Source: Cyrtodaria siliqua (lineage: Eukaryota > Mollusca > Bivalvia > Adapedonta > Hiatellidae). Taken from it: a stretch of DNA of 64,000 bases. The notes beneath the pieces were generated by a model. That model did not search any database. It was not told the origin of the DNA and worked only from the letters and a program-made list of their open reading frames with translations. How positions within the stretch are numbered: the first letter of the stretch is position 1; each line of letters starts with the position of its first letter. The DNA lies in the NCBI GenBank assembly GCA_037043455.1, contig JAWPHD010004381.1, positions 62,001-126,000 on the forward strand. Reading direction: 5' to 3'. Positions 13,301 to 25,300 of this stretch are shown here, in pieces. A program made the translations under genes and the position numbers.

Positions 13301-16300
13301 TACTCATATTCAGTCACGGGTATTTTAAAGGGACACTGTCCGTAAGTAAGCTGATATTGAGCATAATCAAATAACTGTCTGACTTTTATTCAGTGAAATG
13401 TATACATGAAAACATGAGCATAGACCCAAATAAGTATGTAGTAATACATTCGTGAGTTTGAAAAAAAAAGTTTTAATTATTATTTGTAAATAATGTGGGA
13501 CCCACTTTATTTCCTTTTTGATGCTGATCACGTGACTTCCATTAGCGCATTAGGTTTTCTACATAGTATGTATTGGGTAATATGTATGGCCCGCATAGCT
13601 CAGGTAGGAACAACGTCGTCTATTACGCGCACAGTCTTGTTACCCGTGTGTGTAATTTTAGTTTGGGCTGCTGGTTCAAACTCGCAAAGTGGTAGTTCTT
13701 TTTTTTTGTACTGCAATTGAATTCCGTCAAACAATCTTGCTTTTTATTAGTAAATATTCAATACTGTTAGTGTGTAATGTTTGTGAACGTAATTAGTGTG
13801 TGTTTTATAAGCTAAAAGTTACGGACATTGTCCCTTTAAGAACCAAAACAGAAAAATCCTTCTAAATTCCACAGCTCTAATGCAGCACCGGTCACTCTAA
13901 TGCACCACCGATGTATTTTGGACAGCATTTGTGTTAATTCGACTGTCTAAGCCCACAAACTTGCGTAAATTTCTTTGATTCAATACAATTTTATGTTTTG
14001 ATGGCAACAAATGTGACAAGAAGCATTTTATCAATGAAAAATACCACTTTTGTTTACGTTTGCATGCACTTTTACTTCATGGCCCGTCAACGCGAAACAT
14101 AAAATCTAAAAAACTACTGCACTTTCAGTTAGGATATTTGGTGTGGATTAAGACCTTTCACAGAAGGGTTGAACGACTGTCTTCGATTTTTGATTAAACA
14201 CTTAGAAAAGAAATTATATGTAAATAAACGTGATAACATGCCTTGTTTACATCAAAAAGGGGCGCTCAATGGCAGCACCGGCTACTCTAACGGTGCAGAC
14301 ATCAGCACCATGATGTTTGGTAGGCGTGTACTACAGGTGGCATATTTTATTATTTACTTGCCCTGGCCCTTGTAAGCAGAATGTGTCGACTACCCAGGCT
14401 GAAGTATATACTAGAGGTGTCATATTTTACTATTACTGACACAGGCCCTTCCTTGTAAGCAGAATGTGTCTACTACCCAGGCTGAAGTATATACTAGAGG
14501 TGTCAAATTTTAATATTTACTGGCACAGGTCCTTGTAAGCAGAATGTGTCTACAACCCAGGCTGAAGTATATACTACAGGTGTCATATTTCACTATTTCT
14601 GAAACAGGCCCTTGTAAGCAGAATGTGTCTACTACCCAGGCTGCAGTATATGCTACAGGTGTCTACTACCCAGGCTGAAGTATATACTACAGGTGTCATA
14701 TTTTAATATTTACTGGCACAGGTCCTTGTAAGCAGAATGTGTCTACTACCCAGGCTGAAGTATATACTAGTGGTGTCATATCTTACTATTCACTGACACA
14801 GGCCCTTATAAGTAGAATGTGTATATACCCAGTCTGCAGTATATACTACAGGTGTCATATCTTACTATTCACTGACACAGACCCTTGTAAGAAGAATGTG
14901 TCTACTACCCAGACTGAAGTATATACTACAGGTGTCATATTTTAATATTTACTGGCACAGGTCCTTGTAAGCAGAATGTGTCTACTACCCAGGCTGAAGT
15001 ATATACTAGAGGTGTCATATCTTACTATTCACTGACACAGGCCCTTGTAAGTAGAATGTGTATATACCCAGTCTGCAGTATATACTACAGGTGTCATATT
15101 TTACTATTTACTGGCACAGGCCCTTGTAAGCAGGAATGTGTCTACTACCCAGGCTGAAGTATATACTAGAGGTGTCATATTTTACTATTCACTGACACAA
15201 GCCCTTGTAAGTAGAATGTATCTATACCCAGGCTGCAGTATATACTACCTTAGGAGTCATATTTTAATATTTAATGGCACAGGTCCTTGTAAGCAGAATG
15301 TGTCTACTACCCAGGCTGAAGTATATACTAGAGGTGTCATATTTTACTATTCACTGTCACCGGCCCTTGTAAGTAGGATGTGCCTATACCCAGGCTGCAG
15401 TATATACTAACGGTGTCATATTCCAGGCCCTTGTAAGCAGAATGTGTCTACTACCCAGGCTGAAGTATATACTAGAGGTGTCATATTTTACTATTACTGA
15501 CACAGGCCCTTCCTTGTAAGCAGAATGTGTCTACTACCTAGGCTGAAGTATATACTAGAGGTGTCAAATTTTAATATTAACTGGCACAGGTCCTTGTAAG
15601 CAGAATGTGTCTACTACCCAGACTGAAGTATATACTACAGGTGTCGTATTTTAATATTTACTGACACAGGCCCTTGTCAGCAGAATGTGTCTATACCCAG
15701 ACTGAAGTATGTACTACAGGTGTCATATTTTACTATTCACTGACACAGGCCCTTCTAAGCAGAATGTGTCTACTACCCAGGCTGCAGTATATACTACAGG
15801 TGTCATATTTGACTATTTACTGATACAGGCCCTTGTAAGCAGAATGTGTCTACTACCCAGACTGAAGCATATACTACCTGAGGTGTCATATTTTACTATT
15901 TACTAAAACAGGCCCTTGTAAGCAGAATGTGTCTGCTACCCAGACTGAAGTATATACTATAATTTTAATATTTACTGACACAGGCCCTTGTAAGTAGAAT
16001 GTGTCTGCTACCCAGACTGAAGTATATACTAGACGTGGTACGCCCGCCTGCTCCTACAGTCATATGTATTCTACAGATCCTCACCAGAGTGGCCAGACAT
16101 TCCACACATATTGCATATGAGGTAACTATACACATTAAGTTGTCTTGTTTTATAATTATCTATACATCCTTTCATATACTGTGACTTATCTATTTGTCTG
16201 TTTAGACTGTTCATCTTGTTTTATATCTCTCTCTTCATAGTGTTATGCCCTCCAAGGGTATTATGAGAAGCCTGCCTGAATTGCCTATTATTTGAGAGCA

Positions 16301-19300
16301 TATCTGCAGATTTTTGCACAGTACTTGTTAATAGAGTTTCTTTACTGAAACAAAATCAGCAGAGCTTATGCAATGATGTGTTGTCTGTCATCTGGTCAGC
16401 CATCCATCTGTCTGTCCATCATTTAGCTTTTTAGCTCACCTAAGCCAAAGGTCTTTGACCTCTTGTTTATGAGTCCAGTCTTGTACATACAGTAAAGCAC
16501 TTCAAAGTTTTTGTCCTCTTGTTTAGGAGTCCAGTATTGTACATACAGCAAAGCACTTCAAGGTATTTGTCCTCTTGTTTAGGAGTCCAGTCTTGTACAT
16601 ACAGCAAAGCACTTCAAGGTATTTGTCCTCTTGTTTAGGAGTCCAGTCTTGTACATACAGTAAAACACTTTAAGGTATTTGTCCTCTTGTTTAGGAGTCC
16701 AGTCTTGTACATACAGTAAAGCACTTCAAGGTATTTGTCCTCTTGTTGATGAGTCCAGTCTTGTACATACAGTAAAGCACTTCAAGGTATTTGTCCTCTT
16801 ATTGATGAGTCCAGTCATGTAGATACAGTAAAGCACTTCAACGTATTTGTCCTCTTGTTGATGAGTCCAGTCATGTAGATACAGTAAAGCACTTCAACGT
16901 ATTTGTCCTCTTATTGATGAGTCCAGTCATGTAGATACAGTAAAGCACTTCAACGTATTTGTCCTCTTGTTGATGAGTCCAGTCTTGTACATACAGTAAA
17001 GCACTTCAAGGTATTTGTCCTCTTGTTGATGAGTCCAGTCTTGTACATACAGTAAAGCACTTCAACGTATTTGTCCTCTTGTTGATGAGTCCAGTCTTGT
17101 ACATACAGTAAAGCACTTCAAGGTATTTGTCCTTTTGTTTATGAGTCCAGTCCTGTAGATACAGTAAAGCACTTCAACGTATTTGTCCTCTTGTTGATGA
17201 GTCCAGTCATGTACATACAGTAAAGCACTTCAACGTATTTGTCCTCTTGTTGATGAGTCCAGTCTTGTACATACAGTAAAGCACTTCAAGGTATTTGTCC
17301 TCTTGTTTATGAGTCCAGTCTTGTACATACAGTAAAGCACTTCAAGGTTTTTGTCCTCTTGCTGAGAACAAGTTTTGTTCATAAAAGCTCACATTTATTA
17401 TTATAAATCAGGCAAAACATGGTGGGGGCTATACTGTTTTGGCCTGTTTTGTTTTGTCCATATGTTTGTCCTTCCGTTGATTTTGCTCATATTCTCAAAA
17501 GGCTTTCACAAATTGCTTTCATATTTTATTTCTTGATTACTGAGGTAGTACAATAGCATTCATCATATTTCCGATCACCTGCGACCACAAGGTCAAGGTA
17601 ACATGCATAGAAGTGTTGCAGAAGCATATTTCCGATCACCTGCGACCACAAGGTCAAGGTAACACGCATAGAAGTTATTTTACAGCATCATATTTCCGAT
17701 CACCTGCGACCACAAGGTCATGGTAACACACCTAGAAGTTATTTTGCAGCATCATTTTTTGCTCATCTCACAATGCTTTCACAAATTATATTCATACTAC
17801 CTTAGGAGTCATATTTTTTGTTCCATCATAATTCTGATCACCTGTGACCACAAAGTCAATGTCACATACTTTGAAGTTTTGCGTTTAGGTCTGCTTTCTG
17901 TATAAAAAATAAATATCTTTGCTCATAAATTATTCTCGATGTGCTTTCACAAATTACTGCCATATTTAATAATATATATATGTTGATTACTAAGGTTGTA
18001 CAAAAACATAAAAATCATATTCCTGAGTACCTGTGACCACAAGGTAAAGGTCACGCACATGGAAGTTGCATTTAGCGGGGCATTAGTTGGATATCTGACA
18101 TTGCTAGTTTTATATGTATTTAAACAGAAGCAATGAAGTTTTTATAGCAGTATGTTTTTCTTTCTATTGTTTCCAGGTGTTCAACTTTAAAGGATTGCTT
18201 GACCTTGTTGTACAAAACTTCTTACCAATGAGCTGGAGTCTAGAAGGTAAGAAATGGATAGGTCAACATAAATCACTTGTCTGGAGCTAGGAAATGCATG
18301 GATAATTGGGATAAATGCCTTGTCTGGAACAAGGAAATGCATGGGTAATCAGGGTAAATCCCTTTTCTGGAACTAGGAAATGCATGGATAATTGGGATAA
18401 ATGCTTTGTCTGGAACTTGTAAGTGCATGGGTAATCAGGGTAAATCCCTTGTCTGGAACTAGGAAATGCATGGATAATTGGAATAAATCCCTTATCCCTT
18501 GTCTGAAACTAGGAAATGCATGGATAATTGGGATAAATCCCTTGTCTGGAACTAGGAAATGCATTTATAATCAGGATAAATCCCTTGTCTGGATCTAGGA
18601 AATGCATTGGTAATCATGTTAAATCCTTGCATGGAACTTGGAAATGTATGGGTTATTGGGATAAATCCCTTGTCTGGAACTTGTAAGTGCACAGGTAATC
18701 ATAAAAAAATCCCTTGTCTGGAACTAGGAAAAGCATGGATAACAGGGATAAATCCCTTGTCTGGAACTAAATGCATTGGTAATCACGTTAAATCCCTTGC
18801 ATGGATCTAGGATATGCATGGATATATATATCAGTGATTCTAATGTGGGTCCTTGGGGTATGCCACATGTTATATTTAGCAGTGTTCCTAGTATTCCTAG
18901 TGTGGATCCTTCGGTTATGTCACATGTTATATACAGCAGTGGTCCTATTATGGATACTTGGGGTATACCACATGTTATATAAAGCAGGGGTCTTAGTGTG
19001 GATCCTTGGGGTATGCCACATGTTATTATAGCAGTGGTCCTAGTGTGGATCCTTGGGGTTCGCCACATCTTATATATAGCAGAGGTCCTAGTATGGATCC
19101 TTGGGTTATGTCACATGTTATATATAGCAGTGGTCCAAGTGTGGATCCTTGGAGTATGCCACATGTTATATATAGCAGTGGTCCTAGTGTGGATCCTGGG
19201 TTATGTCACATGTTATATATAGCAGTGGTCCTAGTGTGGATCCTGGGTTATGTCACATGTTATATACAGCAGTGGTCCTAGTGTGGATCCTGGGTTATGT

Positions 19301-22300
19301 CACATGTTATATATAGCAGTGGTCCTTGGGGTACGCCACATGTTATATATAGCAGTGTACTAGTTTGGATCCTTGGGGTAGGCCACATGTTATTATAGCA
19401 GTGGTCCTAGTGTGGATCCTGGGTTATGTCACATGTTATATATAGCAGTGGTCCTAGTGTAGATCCTTGGGGTATGCCACATGTTATATACAGCAGTGGT
19501 CCTAGTGTGGATCCTTGGGGTATGCCACATGTTATATATAGCAGTGTACTAGTTTGGATCCTTGGGGTATGCCACATGTTATATATAGCAGTGGGCCTAG
19601 TGTGGATCCTGGGGGTATGCCACATGTTATATATAGCATTGGACCTGGTGTGGATCCTTGGGGAATGTCATATGTTATATATAGCAGTGGCCCTAGTGTT
19701 GATCCTTGGGGTATGCCACATGTTATATATAGCAGTGGTCCTAGTGTGGATCCTTTGGGTATACCACACGTTATATATAGGAGTGGTCCTAGTGTGGATC
19801 ATTGGGTATGCCACATGTTATATATATCAGTGGTCCTAGTATGGATCCTTGGGGTATGCCACATGTTATATACAGCAGTGGTCCTAGTGTGGATCTTGGG
19901 GGTATGCCACATGTTATATACAGCAGTGGTCCTAGTGTGGATCCTTGGGGTATACCACATGTTATATTTAGCAGTGGTCCTAGTGTGGATCCTTGGGGTA
20001 TACCACATGTTATATTTAGCATTGGTCCTAGTGTGGATCCTGGGGTATGCCACATGTTTTATATAGAAGTGGTCCTAGTGTGGATCCTTGGGGTATGCCA
20101 CATGTTATATATAACAGTGGTCCTAGTGTGGATCCTTTTGGTCTACCACATGTTATATATAGGAGTGGTCCTAGTGTGGATCCATGGGGTATACCACATG
20201 TTATATATGGCAGTGGTCCTAGTTTGGATCCTTGGGGTATGCCACATGTTATATATAGCAGTGATCCTAGTGTAGATCCTTGGGGTATGCCACATGTTAT
20301 ATATAGCAGTGGTCCTAGTGTGGATCCTGGGGTATGCCACATGTTATATATAGCAATGGTCCTAGTGTGGATCCTGGGGTATGCCACATGTCATATATAG
20401 CAGTGGTCCTAGTGTGGATCCTGGGGTATGCCACATGTTATATATAGCAGTGGTCCTAGTGTGGATCCTGGGGTATGCCACATGTTATATATAGCAGTGG
20501 TCCTAGTGTGGATCCTGGGGTATGCCACATGTTATTTATGACACCGGGCAGCACCGGACCAGTGTATACAGTATACCACTATATATTACATGCTATGTTT
20601 CAGTCACCGGGCAGCCCTTGACCAGTGTATACAGTATACCACTATATATTACATGCTATGTTTCAGTCACCGGGCAGCCCTTGACCAGTGTATACAGTAT
20701 ACCACTATATATTACATGCTATGTTTCAGTCACTGGGCAGCCCTTGACCAGTGTATACAGTATACCACTATATATTACATGCTATGTTTCAGTCACTGGG
20801 CAGCCCTTGACCAGTGTATACAGTATACCACTATATATTACATGCTATGTTTCAGTCACTGGGCAGCCCTTGACCAGTGTATACAGTATACCACTATATA
20901 TTACATGCTATGTTTCAGTCACCGGGCAGCCCTTGACCAATGTATACAGTATACCACTATATATTACATGCTATGTTTCAGTCACCGGGCAGCCCTTGAC
21001 CAGTGTATACAGTATACCACTATATATTACATGCTATGTTTCAGTCACTGGGCAGCCCTTGACCAGTGTATACAGTATACCACTATATATTACATGCTAT
21101 GTTTCAGTCACTGGGCAGCCCTTGACCAGTGTATACAGTATACCACTATATATTACATGCTATGTTTCAGTCACCGGGCAGCCCTTGACCAGTGTATACA
21201 GTATACCACTATATATTACATGCTATGTTTCAGTCACTGGGCAGCCCTTGACCAGTGTATACAGTATACCACTATATATTACATGCTATGTTTCAGTCAC
21301 TGGGCAGCTCTTGACCAGTGTATACAGTATACCACTATATATTACATGCTATGTTTCAGACACAGGGCAGCCCTTGACCAATGTATACGGTTTACCACTA
21401 TCTGCAGCCATGAAGTTGATCCGCACCCTGTGTCAAGCAGGCAGGAATATCAGCGCTGTTTTGGTAATGGTGCTTTTTTTATAGCTAATTAACTGTTGTA
21501 CATGAGACCAAATTTAGCCTGGTGGGTGGAGTTCATGGATCTATGAGATGTATAACTGTGCTGAACAGTGCTTGTTCTAACTTTGGCTTGATTACTTACT
21601 GAGATTAAATACATCTGGTTTATCAACTTTCCATTGGTTTAAAAAATGTTTGTAACATATTAATATGCATGAATCTTGTTAACTATTTTTAAATTTTGCT
21701 TAAGCATTTTTAAGGATCCATCAGAAGATAGTGACAGTAAAATTGATGGTACATCTTTGAAAGTTAAAAAAAATCACAGTACATTAATTTAATAATAATA
21801 AAAAATGCTAGAAATAAATAAATGGCGCAGTTAATTTTTAGAAACAGATTTTAAGTAAAATATGTGCTAAAACCTTAATATATTTCAACAATTCACAGTT
21901 GTCAAAATACCAACTAGAAGGACGGCTGATGAGATATTTGATTGGTGACACAAAGTAAGTGTTGCTTTTAAAAAGTGCATGTGTATCTAATAAATATATA
22001 CGCCAGAAACTTGATATAGAACTACTGAAGTTTATTTTTGGGATAGTAGACACTTCAGGTCTCACACATCTTTCACTACTCCTGTGCTAATTAACTGAGT
22101 AAGTTTAGATGTCTTGGGTCACAGACCTAATAACAATTAACCTAATTTATTAATATTTCTGTGATTGGGTATATAAGTGTCTATGACCTTTCATAGAGTG
22201 TCACAGATATATAATTGTTTGACCTTTCAATAATAACTGAGCTTCATTGGGTGTCAGTTCTATACATGTTTGACATTTCATAGGATGTCATAGGTGTTTG

Positions 22301-25300
22301 AACTCAAAATACAGTGTCATAGGTCTCTAAGTGATTGGCCTTTCATATTGCATCATATGTCTATACGTGTTTTGCCTTCCATAGAGTATCATAGGTCTAT
22401 AAGTGTTTGACTTTTCTTGGGTGTCATAGGTCTATAAGTGTTTGACCTTTCAAAGAGTGTCATACTGGTCTATACGTATTTGACCTTTCATACAGTGTCA
22501 GTGGTCTATAAGTGTTTGACCGTTCACAACACTTGTGATAAATAACTGAGCTTCATAGGGTGTCATAGGTCTATAAATGTTTGACCTTTCATATTATGTC
22601 ATATGTTTGACCTTTCATATTATGTCATAGGTCTTTAAGTGTTTGACATTTCACAACACTGCGATAAATAACTGAGCTTCATTGCATGTCATGGGGAGGT
22701 TGACTCATTAATATAGCCCTCAGATGGAGGTTGGCTTTCATTGTGTCGCCTACATAGTATAGCAGACACTTAGGGATAACTTTGTCCGTTGTCCATCCAT
22801 CGTCGTCCATAGCCGCCCATCACACTTTAACCTGCAACCTAACCTGGGCCATAACTTGAAATGTATTTGACCTATGTACATGAAACTTCACACACATCTT
22901 CATCTTAACCCAAAGAACCCTGTTACACATGCCCAATAACTCTGACTTTCATTTGGCAGAGTTATGCCCTCTTTCATAAAACTTTGGTTTAAACATGTTT
23001 TATTTCACATTATTTTACAATGTAATATTTGTACACAACAGAAGAAAAAAGGTTTAGTCTAAGAATGAAAGTAAAACACTTTAACCTGCAGTATAACCAA
23101 GCTCATAACTGGCCATAACTTAAGAAGTATTTGACCTATGTTCATGAAACTTCACACATATTAACTACATGGAATATTTGTTACACATGCCAATAACTCT
23201 GACTTTCATTTTAGCAGAGTTATGTCCTTTTTCATAAAACTTTAACCTGCAGCTTAACCTAGCTCATAACGTGGCAAACTATTGACCTATGCTCATGAAA
23301 CTTTATACAGTTCTTCCTTATCAATTATCCAATGCAAATATATAAACTGCTACATAATTCATGAAGATTGCACCCCGTGTCTTCAAGCTTTAGTATTTGA
23401 CCTATGTTCATGGAACATTTCACACACTTATTCATCTTAACCAAAGGAATGTCATTACACATGTCCAATAACTCTGACTTCCATTTTGTCAGAGTTATGC
23501 CCCTTATCATAAAACTTTAACCTGCAGCTTAACCTAGCTCATAACGTGGCAAACTATTGACCTATGCTCATGAAACTTTATACAGTTCTTCCTTATCAAT
23601 TATCCAATGCAAATATATAAACTGCTCCATAATTCATGAAGATTGCACCCCGTGTCTTCAAGCTTTATAGTGAGATTGTACTGGCTGAAATAAGCACACG
23701 GCAGGCGACACAAGTGTTCTGAGGAACACCCTTCTAGTTAACATAGCCCTCAGATGGAGGTTAACTTTCATTATTATAGCCCTCAGATGGATTGGTTGAC
23801 TTTCATTTGAGAGTGCCTTGAAGATTAATGTGTTTTATTTGTATAGCCCTCAGATGGAGGTTAACAGTTGCATGTTCACATATACTAATAACTATTGTAT
23901 TTGTAGAAGTCTGCAGCTACCCGAGACAGAGGCCTATGGCCTACAGATAGAAAATCTGAATACCTGGAAAGTTTGTTTGTCATATGGCCTACCGGTAGCT
24001 GATACAGTTTACATGTAAGTCATGGATTATAAGACATACTGTAAGTCATATCTTAAAAGTCTGCCTGTAAGTCTCATGTTAAGTCATATCTTAAAAGTCC
24101 GCCTGTAAATCTCATGTTAAGTCATGTATCGTAAGTCATATCTTAAAAGTCCGCCTGTAAATCTCATGTTAAGTCATATCTTAAAAGTCCGCCTGTAAAT
24201 CTCATGTTAAGTCATGTATCGTAAGTCATATCTTAAAAGTCTGCCTGTAAATCTCATATTAAGTCATGTATTGTAAGTCATATCTTGAAAGTCAACATTT
24301 GTCTTATAAATTATATACTTTAAGTTATATGTTATAAGTATTACTCTATGTCATGTTCTATAAGCAATATGTTGTTAGTTAACTTCCAAACCATGAATTA
24401 TAATTCATGTACTGTCTATATATATATATATATAATAGATGGGGAAAAAAACATTTATACAGTGCATTTTCGTATCCCCTCGGGGATCCAGTGCTTTTTG
24501 AAAGGTATTTTGTAGATGTATGTATTTTCTCACCCTTATATATATATATAATATATATATATGTCATAGGTAAGTTCACCTGTAAGTCAAGTACAGAAGT
24601 CATTAAAAAACACTTAATAAGAGCACCTCCTTTGCATGTTGCATAGTGCCCGGGTGCTACTATTAGGTGTAATACAGTATTTGGCATGGGTAATTTGACT
24701 GATTAGTTCAATTTTCAGCATATAGTTCTTGTTCTAGTTTCGGGAAGCCTTGGATGTTTCTGACATCTCGGGTTGATACTCTCTGGTTTATACTTACAGT
24801 GAGTTGTACCCAACAATTGTTGATCAGCTGAGAACAGTTCACACAATCATGGATAAATCTGTACTGGAACAAGCAAGAGTTACTGCCCTTGTTTGTGCCC
24901 TTGAGATGGCTCTGTGTGTGGCTTCCTCCCCACGCACATCTGGAGCATTTAAGCATAGGTAGGTATATATATATAAGTTACCTGATTACCTATTTTATAA
25001 AAATATCACTGTTTTTAGTGGTCTTACTTAAATATAAAATACAATATCATAGTAAGCATAACATGATAACAATTAATATGATTTGAAAATAATATGATAA
25101 CAAATACTGACAACATCAGTCTACCAGACTCTTACATCAATCTGCCAGACTCAAACATCAATCTACTAGACTCGAACATCAGTCTACCAGACTCCAACAT
25201 CAATCTACCAGAATCAGACATCAATCTACCAGACATAAACATCAGTCTACCAGACACAAACATCAATCTACCAGACACTAACATCTATATACCAGACTCT

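Noticed and set aside
18724..20400. Many frames of 60-170 codons on both strands (e.g. 19554-20066, 20028-20387 minus)
   Set aside because: The 48-base unit lacks stops in several frames and 48 is a multiple of three, so long frames appear by periodicity alone.
20522..21492. Two overlapping + strand open frames of 320 and 300 codons
   Set aside because: Both are translations of the 63-base array in two frames; one ends in exon 8. Not independent genes, though the in-frame one matters for possible splice isoforms.
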